Source: Acidimicrobiaceae bacterium (GTDB taxonomy: Bacteria; Actinomycetota; Acidimicrobiia; Acidimicrobiales; RAAP-2). Taken from it: 64,000 nt of DNA. Under the pieces are notes generated by a model. It saw nothing but the letters and a program-made list of their open reading frames with translations, had not been told where the DNA came from and made no database searches. Shown here one piece after another: positions 23,240 to 30,635 of this stretch. The position numbers and the translations under genes were made by a program. Every line of letters begins with the position of its first letter. Position 1 is the first letter of the stretch. Location: NCBI GenBank assembly GCA_947447225.1, contig CANFJV010000002.1, forward strand, positions 1-64,000, given 5' to 3'.

Positions 23240-24730
23240 TTAGAGGTGGAGGTCTTGGGTGCTCGTTGCCCAAATTTTCGCCATCCACGCTTCAATGGTG
23301 TGAGGCTCCCGGGGGAGTTCTGCCGAAAGTACGACATTGCCGTCGTTCGTCACAAGTACATCGTCTTCAATGCGAATCCCAATGCCGCGAAAGTGCTCAG
23401 GGACGGTTAGGTCATTGGCTTGGAAGTAGAGGCCTGGTTCAACCGTCAGCACGTAACCGGGTTGCAACTCACCGAGGTAGAGCTCGTTTCGGGCTGCTGC
23501 GCAGTCATGGACGTCAATGCCGAGCATGTGGCTTGTGCCGTGCAAGGTGTAGCGGCGATGAAGCTGGGCAACGGGGAGTTCTCCATGTCCTTCTTCGGAG
23601 ATAATCCCAAGTTCAATGAGACCTTTGGTAAGGACCTCCATGGCTGCGGTATGGGCGTCCATGAACTTTGCCCCAGGCTTGACCGCAGCGATACCTGCTT
23701 TTTGGGCGTCAAGTACCAAGTTGTAAAGCGTGCGCTGTGCCTCGCTGAAGGTGCCATTGATTGGCAATGTCCTCGTGACGTCTGCGGTGTAGAGATCGTT
23801 GCATTCAACGCCTGCGTCTAAGAGCAGGAGTTCACCTGGACGAACGGCACCATCGTTTTTCGTCCAGTGGAGAACGGTGGCGTGGCTGCCAGACGCAGCG
23901 ATGGTGGAGTAGCCAACATCATTGCCTTCTACCCGAGCTCGAAGATTGAAGATTCCCTCAATGACTCGCTCACCGCGACCAATGGCACTTGGAAGCGCTC
24001 GGACAACGTCTTCAAATCCAAGGATCGTGGCATCAACCGCTTCTTGGAGACGGGCAATTTCATACTCGTCTTTTGTCAAGCGAAGGTGGGCAAGCGTGTG
24101 GGCGAGGGTGTCGTCGTCTTCGCTCTTTGCGAGTGTGGTGTCGACCAGGCGGTCATAGCCACGAAGTACGGCCATGGGGCCGCTGATCGCGGCAAAGACG
24201 TCGGCGAGATCCGTTCGTGGGCAGGTGGTGAGACCTAAGTGTCGCTCGGTTTCAGCCAAGGTGGGCCGTCGCCCCGTCCACAACTCGCCATATTGCGAAT
24301 CGGTAAAGAACCGGTGGCTTGAGGGGTCACCGGCAAGCTCGACATACAGCGTGGCCTCGCCACTTGGTGCAATGACCAACACACCATCAGGTTCGTGACT
24401 GGCCGTTAGCCAGAAAAAGTCGCTACCTGGACGAAAGCGAAAGTCGGTGTCACTTGAGCGAACCTTGAACGAACCGGTGGGCACCACAATGGTGCGACCT
24501 TCAAGCGCGGAAGTGAGACGACGACGTCGCGAGGCGCAAAACGAGGCGGCTTCGTGGACGCCAGGATCAAGCGTGATTTGCTCCCATTGGCTCGTCATGT
24601 AGTCGACCATGTTGCGGGGAACTGGCGGACGGTGGGTGCCAACAAACACCCAGTTGTCGCTGATGGGATGCTCGGCCGAAACATCGGGGACGTCAGCGTT
24701 TTGCGCTGCAGGGTTGTTCGAATTCATCAC
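23240..24730 (-). CDS. pepP: Xaa-Pro aminopeptidase (M24B)
   Basis: Dinuclear metallopeptidase removing N-terminal residues before proline (496 residues). The N-terminal creatinase-like domain (about 60-190) is followed by the pita-bread domain with metal ligands in 'LLLDAGVECNDLYTADVTRTLP' (two Asp), 'HGTSHMLGIDVHD' (His), 'LTVEPGLYF' (Glu) and 'IRIEDDVLVT' (Glu). GTG 24730 is preferred because TAGTCT lies exactly 6 bases upstream; the adjacent ATG 24727 is the alternative. Confidence 0.93.
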   Translation of the reverse strand: MMNSNNPAAQNADVPDVSAEHPISDNWVFVGTHRPPVPRNMVDYMTSQWEQITLDPGVHEAASFCASRRRRLTSALEGRTIVVPTGSFKVRSSDTDFRFRPGSDFFWLTASHEPDGVLVIAPSGEATLYVELAGDPSSHRFFTDSQYGELWTGRRPTLAETERHLGLTTCPRTDLADVFAAISGPMAVLRGYDRLVDTTLAKSEDDDTLAHTLAHLRLTKDEYEIARLQEAVDATILGFEDVVRALPSAIGRGERVIEGIFNLRARVEGNDVGYSTIAASGSHATVLHWTKNDGAVRPGELLLLDAGVECNDLYTADVTRTLPINGTFSEAQRTLYNLVLDAQKAGIAAVKPGAKFMDAHTAAMEVLTKGLIELGIISEEGHGELPVAQLHRRYTLHGTSHMLGIDVHDCAAARNELYLGELQPGYVLTVEPGLYFQANDLTVPEHFRGIGIRIEDDVLVTNDGNVVLSAELPREPHTIEAWMAKIWATSTQDLHL

Positions 24731-24736
24731 CTACCA

Positions 24737-24742
24737 AGACTA
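24737..24742 (-). promoter_or_regulatory. Leaderless -10 element of pepP
   Basis: TAGTCT on the minus strand, then TGGTAG and the GTG start at 24730. Confidence 0.45.
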
Positions 24743-24788
24743 CGGTTCTGACTGCAGCCTTGTGTGAGATTGAAGACAGGTGTTGGAC

Positions 24789-24998
24789 GTGACAACAAAC
24801 AACGGTCCATGGCAGTGGGCAGTGATCTGGGGCAACCCCTACCAAGGTCGGGTTCGTCGGGTCGACGTCACGGCATTTGATGCCGATGGGGCACTGATGG
24901 AAGCGGCAGAACTCCACCCAGAGTGGGAACGACCTCGGGTGGCCTTTCTTCTCGATGGACCACAACTCCCCGCTGATGCGTTTTTAGGGGAGCCCTAG
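24789..24998 (+). CDS. Small hypothetical protein
   Basis: 69 residues, no recognised family: 'WQWAVIWGNPYQGRVRRVDVTAFDADGALMEAAELHPEWERPRVAFLLDGPQLP'-like composition, acidic and tryptophan-containing, with no membrane segment. Codon choice matches neighbours. GTG 24789 has AGGTG about 6 bases upstream. It is divergent from pepP and its last bases overlap the stop of the convergent DUF2017 gene. It could be a real small protein or a chance frame. Confidence 0.5.
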   Translation: MTTNNGPWQWAVIWGNPYQGRVRRVDVTAFDADGALMEAAELHPEWERPRVAFLLDGPQLPADAFLGEP

Positions 24999-25444
24999 TC
25001 CTCCGTTGCTTCAGGCTCGTCGAGTACGTCGCACAATAAATCAAGCAACCACTGTGAAATCTGCAGGCGCGTTCGGTCATCAGGATCGAGTCGATCGAGG
25101 TCTTGCGCAATGGTGACGTGCAGTGATCCCGCCAATGCTTGACTTCCGACTTGGATTGTTTCGAACCATGACTCGGCTTGTTCGAACGTGATGGATGGCA
25201 AAAATGCGGTCTCTTCAACTACTTGAGCTGCCGTTGCGATCACGTCGTGACGAGCGAGCACCAAAAATGGGTCATCTTGATCCTTCGTCACGGTAATTGG
25301 GGGAGCGAGTCGGCTGGCAAAGGGATGTGTGCCGTCACGACTCCCGAGGAGTACCGAAGAAGCAAGACCGGCGATGAATCTCCGGGTATCGCGGTCAAGG
25401 TTGAGCGCAATGCCGGTTTCAATGCGGGCGAAAGGACCGGTCAT
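24995..25444 (-). CDS. DUF2017-family protein
   Basis: 149-residue protein of the actinobacterial DUF2017 family, regularly encoded after clpS. It is mostly helical and acidic ('IAQDLDRLDPDDRTRLQISQWLLDLLCDVLDEPEATED'). The ATG at 25444 overlaps the clpS stop by 4 bases (ATGA), which excludes the longer upstream starts. Function is unknown; the fixed pairing suggests a role in ClpS-dependent N-degron selection or in regulating it. Confidence 0.85.
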   Translation of the reverse strand: MTGPFARIETGIALNLDRDTRRFIAGLASSVLLGSRDGTHPFASRLAPPITVTKDQDDPFLVLARHDVIATAAQVVEETAFLPSITFEQAESWFETIQVGSQALAGSLHVTIAQDLDRLDPDDRTRLQISQWLLDLLCDVLDEPEATED

Positions 25445-25731
25445 GCTGATGGCTCCACCGAAGCGAGCAGGCCGGAGGCATGGAGGCGAACGCAATACGC
25501 TTCTGCTCGGTTGAGCTCTCCAGTCCACACAACGGCGCGACCTTCTTCATGCACGGTCATCATGAGGCGATACGCCTTTTGCTTCTGGTACCCAAATACC
25601 TTCATCAAAATGCGGGTTACGACGCTCATTAACGTGATCGGGTCATCCCACACCACGACGTCAAAGGGGAGGTCGAGTGCGACCGCGGTAAGGGTGCTTC
25701 CTTCCGGGAACGTCTCGAGCGGGGTGGTCAT
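25441..25731 (-). CDS. clpS: ATP-dependent Clp protease adaptor ClpS
   Basis: 96-residue ClpS, which hands N-degron substrates to ClpC/ClpA. The core 'VVWDDPITLMSVVTRILMKVFGY' and 'AYRLMMTVHEEGRAVVWTG' contains the N-end-residue pocket and the ClpC-contact segment. ATG 25731 is preceded by GGAG at a proper distance. It heads a two-gene unit with DUF2017. Confidence 0.93.
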   Translation of the reverse strand: MTTPLETFPEGSTLTAVALDLPFDVVVWDDPITLMSVVTRILMKVFGYQKQKAYRLMMTVHEEGRAVVWTGELNRAEAYCVRLHASGLLASVEPSA

Positions 25732-25810
25732 AGGAGCTCCAAGAACTGCGCAGCGCACGTGCACCGCAATGTCTAATGCTACCTAGCGAGTCTCGCCGAG
25801 GGAAGGGCTT

Positions 25811-26638
25811 TTACGGAGAAGTTGTCCCGTTGTTGACCGCAATGAGGTCAACAATGAAAAACAACGGCTCGTTTGGCGAAATTGTTGGCGGCTGGCCTGC
25901 TGCGCCGTAACCAAGCTCAGATGGAATGGTGATTGCTCGGCGTTCACCGACACGCATGCCAGTGATGCCTTGGCTAAAGCCGGGCACAACCCCAGTCAAG
26001 GTGAACGACGTTGGTTGACCACGCGACCATGAAGAGTCGAAGATCTTTCCCGTTGACCAGTCTGCTCCGACATAGTGGACCGTGACGGTGCTTGTTGGTT
26101 CCGCCTCTTTTCCATGGCCATCAATGAGGCTCTCCACCTTGAGTTGGGTGGGCACAGGGCCAGGGTGGCTCGGCACCGTTGGCGCCGGGCGAAGCTTCGA
26201 CAGGGATAAAAGGTCGACCACAAAAGTGAGGTCTTCATTTGGTTTGACCGCTGGAGGCTGTCCTGTTGCGCCATAGCCCTGCGCTGAAGGAATGATGATC
26301 TCTCGGCGCCCGCCAACTTTCATGCCCACCATGCCGTCACGAAAGCCTGGAATGAGGCTGCCGAGGCTAAATGAGGCTGGCTTTCCGGCCGTCCAAGAAG
26401 AATCAAACACGGTGCCAGTTGCATGGTCAGCGCCGACATAATTCACGGTGACGAAATCTTCAGCCGTTGCTGGAACTCCTTTTCCTACGACAAGGTCGTT
26501 GGTTACGAGTTCAGTCACGGCCGCCGAGGATCCCTCAATGGTGGGCGCACTCGACAGCGAAGTGTTACTACTCCCTCCACCACAGGCAGAGACGAGCAGT
26601 GGCAAGGTCGCGAGGGCAACGAGAGGCGAAAAGCGCAT
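25811..26638 (-). CDS. Lipoprotein with two tandem FKBP domains
   Basis: 275 residues: a signal peptide with lipobox 'LVSAC' (Cys19 lipidated), a Ser/Thr/Gly-rich linker, then two FKBP domains at about 50-147 and 168-268. Both contain the family core ('VNYVGADHATGTVFDSSW' and 'VHYVGADWSTGKIFDSSW', then 'GMKVGGRREIIIPSAQGYG' and 'GMRVGERRAITIPSELGYG'). It is presumably a membrane-anchored extracytoplasmic foldase. The similar domains suggest an internal duplication. The ATG 26638 start fits the leaderless spacing. Confidence 0.93.
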   Translation of the reverse strand: MRFSPLVALATLPLLVSACGGGSSNTSLSSAPTIEGSSAAVTELVTNDLVVGKGVPATAEDFVTVNYVGADHATGTVFDSSWTAGKPASFSLGSLIPGFRDGMVGMKVGGRREIIIPSAQGYGATGQPPAVKPNEDLTFVVDLLSLSKLRPAPTVPSHPGPVPTQLKVESLIDGHGKEAEPTSTVTVHYVGADWSTGKIFDSSWSRGQPTSFTLTGVVPGFSQGITGMRVGERRAITIPSELGYGAAGQPPTISPNEPLFFIVDLIAVNNGTTSP

Positions 26639-26644
26639 AGGTGA

Positions 26645-26650
26645 AGCCTA
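26645..26650 (-). promoter_or_regulatory. Leaderless -10 element of the FKBP lipoprotein gene
   Basis: TAGGCT on the minus strand, then TCACCT and ATG 26638. Confidence 0.5.
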
Positions 26651-26667
26651 AGACGTTCTTGGCTTGT

Positions 26668-28101
26668 TCACGGCGCAGCAGCGACGGGAAGGTCACCGCG
26701 GGCAATGGCAGCCGTGAAGTCGACAAAGTCACGGCTATTGCGCTCGGCGTAAGCATGGGCGAAGTCCACCATGGCATCGGCAAAGGTCGAGGACTTGCCG
26801 ATATACGCGTTAATTGCCACGCTGTCACCAGTGCGAGCATGCGCGCGAGCAAGGGTCTGGCCACAAATCTCTCCATAGACACTGAGCCCTGGGGCAGAAA
26901 CCCGGGTGAGATCGACACTGGTCTTCCAGTCGCGAAGTTGACGAACGTAGTAATCAACGGGACCATCGACGCTGTCCATTCGTTGAAATCCAAGAAAGGG
27001 GTCACTTGCTGCTTGGAGCAAATGCTGTCCTACAACGACGCGCTGGCCGTGATGGGTGAACTCCGAACGGGTGGTGTAACGCTCCAAGACTGACGCATTG
27101 GCTTCTTTTGCTTGCAGCAACAAGACGTCGCTGTCACTGCGTCCCGTCAACAGCAGTACCCACGCGCGTGTCCCCACACTGCCCACGCCAACCACTTTGC
27201 GAGCAATTGCCCGGAGTCGGTATCTCGACAACAGGTGTTGGCGGTCGTTTTGGAGCGAACGGAGATATTCCGACAAGAGGACTTCGAACTGGGCGGTGAC
27301 CTCGGCGACTTCGGTCGGGGTGAAGAGTTCGCGCAGCGGTGTGAGCACCGGTGGATCACTTTTGAACCGCAATTGACCGTTCACGACCTCGGTCATTTTG
27401 GCAACAGCCTTTTGGGCGTTGGACTTTCGTGCGTTCACCAAATTCTTCTCGGTGCGCGCCACAACCTCGGCGGGAAGCTGATCTTGGACCGAAGCCAAGG
27501 CTTCGTGCGCTCGAACATTTTCGTACCACTGGTCAACGAAGTTGAGGTCTGCGTACTTCACCATGGCATCGGTGTAACCCTTCAGGGTCTTGTTCACCGC
27601 CTCGTCAATGACCATTTGATCAAAGGATCGGTCGTTCCCACAGATCACCATGGAGGCCAACAGTCGCTTTAGGTCCCACTCGAACGGCCCTGGATGCGTT
27701 TCGTCAAAGTCGTTGAGGTCAAAGACGAGCTCACGTTCAGGCGAGGCGTAGACGCCAAAATTTGCCAAATGTGCGTCACCGCACAACTGGACCATGAGCC
27801 CCGAATGATCAGTGAGCGAAAGGTCAGCGGCCATTGGCAGCGCAGCTCCTCGGTAATAGGTGAATGGCGACACCGCCATACGGGCATGGCGAAGAGGTAC
27901 GAGTTCTTGCACGCGAGTGAGGGATTGGCTGATGAGTAAATCAATTGGATTTTCCCGCGCAGCTTCGGCCCCTAGGTCGCGTTGATTCGCTCGTGGAGCG
28001 CGCTTTCTTGCTTGCTTCCCTACGGCAATGCGACTCTCTTGCGTCGGTGTCCCGAGTAGGGCATGGAGAAGTACCCGAGTGTCGGTTACCCCGTCGGTCA
28101 T
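26668..28101 (-). CDS. DUF2252-family protein
   Basis: 477 residues of the DUF2252 family, which resembles kinase-like phosphotransferases: 'FTYYRGAALPMAADL', 'QLCGDAHLANFGVYASPERELVFDLNDFDETHPGPFEWDLKRLLAS' (HLxNFG and DFDE, catalytic-loop-like) and 'VGSVGTRAWVLLL'. The biochemical role is unknown. The ATG at 28101 overlaps the nitroreductase stop (ATGA), so the pair is coupled. Confidence 0.88.
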   Translation of the reverse strand: MTDGVTDTRVLLHALLGTPTQESRIAVGKQARKRAPRANQRDLGAEAARENPIDLLISQSLTRVQELVPLRHARMAVSPFTYYRGAALPMAADLSLTDHSGLMVQLCGDAHLANFGVYASPERELVFDLNDFDETHPGPFEWDLKRLLASMVICGNDRSFDQMVIDEAVNKTLKGYTDAMVKYADLNFVDQWYENVRAHEALASVQDQLPAEVVARTEKNLVNARKSNAQKAVAKMTEVVNGQLRFKSDPPVLTPLRELFTPTEVAEVTAQFEVLLSEYLRSLQNDRQHLLSRYRLRAIARKVVGVGSVGTRAWVLLLTGRSDSDVLLLQAKEANASVLERYTTRSEFTHHGQRVVVGQHLLQAASDPFLGFQRMDSVDGPVDYYVRQLRDWKTSVDLTRVSAPGLSVYGEICGQTLARAHARTGDSVAINAYIGKSSTFADAMVDFAHAYAERNSRDFVDFTAAIARGDLPVAAAP

Positions 28102-28763
28102 GGCTTTTTGCTCCACAGTGGTTCGTTGACTTCGAATCCTGGGGTGGCACCCCAGTGGTTGCGATGCGTCACGAGGTGCGCTGGGCGTCGTGGAGCGATT
28201 CCCCACGTGCCTGTCGGGTAGCCCATTGAGATGCAGCCCTGCATGGCCCAGCCTTCATCGGTCGGAACACCGAGAATCTCATTGACTTCATTTTGATAAA
28301 AGAACGAGAGCAGCACGGTTAAACAGGAGCCGATACCTTCGGCCCGAGCGGCCAACATGGCAGACCACACTGCTGGGTAAATGGAGCTTCCCGTTGGGTC
28401 ATGCTGGGCAAAGGGGAACAAAAACAGGGGCACCTCGGCGAAGTGCTCTCCGAGCCAGTTGGCTGATTTTTGCACCTTGAGAAATGAGATGGACTCTGGG
28501 TCTTCAGGGTTTGCTTCTGCGGCAGCGACTTGGCCTGAGTAGAAGGTCTCCCACAGCTTCCCGGCCGCATCGCGATACAGCGGGGCGAGTTGATCTTTGA
28601 TTCCTTGGTCGTCAACAAACAAGAACCGCCAATTTTGCTGATTGCCACCCGATGGCGCACGAACGGCAGCATCCATAATGCGGGCTTGTACGTCAAGCGG
28701 GATGGGGTCCGGCTTCACTCGACGCATGGCACGAGTGGTGTACAGGGCTTCGTGGAGATCCAT
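28098..28763 (-). CDS. Nitroreductase-family FMN oxidoreductase
   Basis: 221 residues: 'LYTTRAMRRVKPDPIPLDVQARIMDAAVRAPSGGNQQNWRF' (FMN-phosphate binding Arg/Ser region), 'ARAEGIGSCLTVLL' and C-terminal 'MGYPTGTWGIAPRRP'. It likely reduces nitro groups, quinones or an enone using NAD(P)H. ATG 28763 follows AAGGAAAGG; the in-frame sequence further upstream has no support. Cotranscribed with DUF2252. Confidence 0.9.
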   Translation of the reverse strand: MDLHEALYTTRAMRRVKPDPIPLDVQARIMDAAVRAPSGGNQQNWRFLFVDDQGIKDQLAPLYRDAAGKLWETFYSGQVAAAEANPEDPESISFLKVQKSANWLGEHFAEVPLFLFPFAQHDPTGSSIYPAVWSAMLAARAEGIGSCLTVLLSFFYQNEVNEILGVPTDEGWAMQGCISMGYPTGTWGIAPRRPAHLVTHRNHWGATPGFEVNEPLWSKKP

Positions 28764-28923
28764 GGTGGACACCTTTCCTTGGGCGAATTCCCGGCAGATG
28801 CGCCAATTCCTCGGGGCCGCTGCGTTTGAATTGAGCATAGGTCGTTCGATTCTGGCGGTACGGGCAAACCTGCGGGCCTTGGGGCGATGCGCGAGACTTC
28901 GAAGTGCACGAGGAGGCACGCAC

Positions 28924-29760
28924 ATGGCGTTTCGCACATCACCAGTTGTCCACGAGGACGAGTGGCTACTCAAACTTGACGTTGGCGACAATGGGGTTGC
29001 GCACCTCACCCTCAACCATCCGGAAAAGTTGAATGCTTGGAGTTGGGAAGCCTCTCGGCAACTCGGCGTGCGAGCCGACCAGATTCGCTTTGATGATCGC
29101 ATTCGGGTGGTGGTGCTTCGAGCCGAAGGACGAGCGTTTTGTGCCGGCATTGACCTCGGCATGCCTGAAGACCGGGTTACGGGTCGCTCGCCAGCTGAAA
29201 AGGTGCGTAACTACTACGAGGGCATCCGCTGGGTGCATGAACGCTTCCGAGTGTTTCATGAACTACCGCAGCCCATCGTGGTTGCGGTGCAAGGTTATTG
29301 CTTGGGCTTTGGCTTTGAACTCGCACTCATGGGTGACATTCGAGTGTGCAGTGACGATGCGAAGTTTGCCCTTCCAGAAGCCACGATTGGCGTTGGTGTC
29401 GACGCCGGCGGTGACCTTCGCTTGGCCCAAGAGATTGGTGTTGGATACGCCAAGTTGTTAGCAATGACGGGCCGTCGCATTGATGCCACCGAAGCCTTCC
29501 GCTTGGGAATCATCCAACAGGTGACGACGAGAGATGACCTTGATCACGTTGCGCTTGGGATCGCCGAAGAAATTGCCGCCAACGCGCCACTTGCCGTTCA
29601 GTCGATCAAACGGTCCATTGATGGCTTTGCCTACCGGGGTCTCATGGAAGCACTCAAGTTTGAAGCGTTGTCCTCGTCAGTTGAGTTTGTGTCCGAAGAC
29701 ATGCCAGCGGGTTATGCAGCAAAAGCAGCCCGTGAACAAGCGCAATTCAAGGGGTACTGA
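28924..29760 (+). CDS. Enoyl-CoA hydratase/isomerase-family protein
   Basis: Crotonase-fold enzyme (278 residues): 'HLTLNHPEKLNAW', oxyanion-hole 'RAFCAGIDLG', 'YCLGFGFELALMGDIRV' and 'ALPEATIGVGVDAGGDLRLAQEIG'. The acidic residue in 'LPEATIG' corresponds to a catalytic Glu, while the usual PGxGG loop is replaced by DAGG. ATG 28924 follows GAGGAGG. Its last base is the first base of the next gene (TGATG), suggesting beta-oxidation steps handled together with the reductase-like SDR. Confidence 0.9.
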   Translation: MAFRTSPVVHEDEWLLKLDVGDNGVAHLTLNHPEKLNAWSWEASRQLGVRADQIRFDDRIRVVVLRAEGRAFCAGIDLGMPEDRVTGRSPAEKVRNYYEGIRWVHERFRVFHELPQPIVVAVQGYCLGFGFELALMGDIRVCSDDAKFALPEATIGVGVDAGGDLRLAQEIGVGYAKLLAMTGRRIDATEAFRLGIIQQVTTRDDLDHVALGIAEEIAANAPLAVQSIKRSIDGFAYRGLMEALKFEALSSSVEFVSEDMPAGYAAKAAREQAQFKGY

Positions 29761-30635
29761 TGCCACTCGAGCTCCCACCGCCGCCTGGAACGATGTTTTT
29801 GCCCCCAACTGCACTTTCTGGGCGAGTTGCCGTCGTCACCGGTGGTGGAACCGGACTCGGGCTCTCAATTGCGAAAGCATTGAGCGAAGCAGGTGCAACC
29901 ATCGCCATTGTCTCTCGCAGTGAAGAGCATCGTCAGCGAGGCGTTGATGCCATTACTGCGACCGGAGGCTTGGCCGTGCAGGTTGGCGCGGATCTTCGTG
30001 AGGCCGATCAAGTGGATGCTGCGTTTGCGGAAATTTCCGAACTTGTCGGTCCGCCGAGCATCCTCATTAACAATGCCGCAGCAAACTTCCCGGTCTTGGC
30101 CAAGGACTTGTCACCAAATGGTTGGCGCGCCGTCCAGCGAACAGTGCTTGATGGAACGTTTTTCTGCTCGCAAGCGCTCTATCGCTCTGCCACGTCTGCA
30201 TCGATTCCTGGGGCAATCTGCAACATCGTTGCCACCCAAGCCAAAACGGGTGGCCCAGGAATGGCGCATGCCGCAGCGGCAAAGGCGGGAGTTGAAAACT
30301 TGACGAAGTCCTTGGCCGTTGAATGGGCAGGGGACGGCATTCGAGTCAATGCCGTTGCTCCGGGACTGTTCCCGCACGATGACATGCGAGAGGATTTGAA
30401 AGCCCTGCGCACGTCGGGCGCAGACGTTGACGCTCGCCGTGCTCCCGCTCATCGAGCCGGAGATATTCGCGAACTTGCATGGGCGGTGACGTATCTGTGT
30501 TCACCCTATGCAGCCTTTGTGACGGGACACACCATGGTGGTCGATGGCGGCAACTGGCTTCGTCGCGATTTTGTGATGCCGGAGTTCACCCCCATTGCTG
30601 ACCAGTTGAGCAGTGTGCTGCGGCGACCGAATTAG
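29760..30635 (+). CDS. SDR related to 2,4-dienoyl-CoA reductase
   Basis: 291-residue SDR with 'VTGGGTGLGLSIAKAL' (27-42) and 'INNAAANF' in place of NNAG. The lysine 'AAAAKAGVENLTKSLAVEWA' (Lys175) has no Tyr four residues before it (Ala171). This pattern is typical of 2,4-dienoyl-CoA reductases, which place their Tyr elsewhere. It is coupled to the enoyl-CoA hydratase by a one-base overlap, consistent with unsaturated fatty-acyl-CoA breakdown. Confidence 0.87.
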   Translation: MPLELPPPPGTMFLPPTALSGRVAVVTGGGTGLGLSIAKALSEAGATIAIVSRSEEHRQRGVDAITATGGLAVQVGADLREADQVDAAFAEISELVGPPSILINNAAANFPVLAKDLSPNGWRAVQRTVLDGTFFCSQALYRSATSASIPGAICNIVATQAKTGGPGMAHAAAAKAGVENLTKSLAVEWAGDGIRVNAVAPGLFPHDDMREDLKALRTSGADVDARRAPAHRAGDIRELAWAVTYLCSPYAAFVTGHTMVVDGGNWLRRDFVMPEFTPIADQLSSVLRRPN

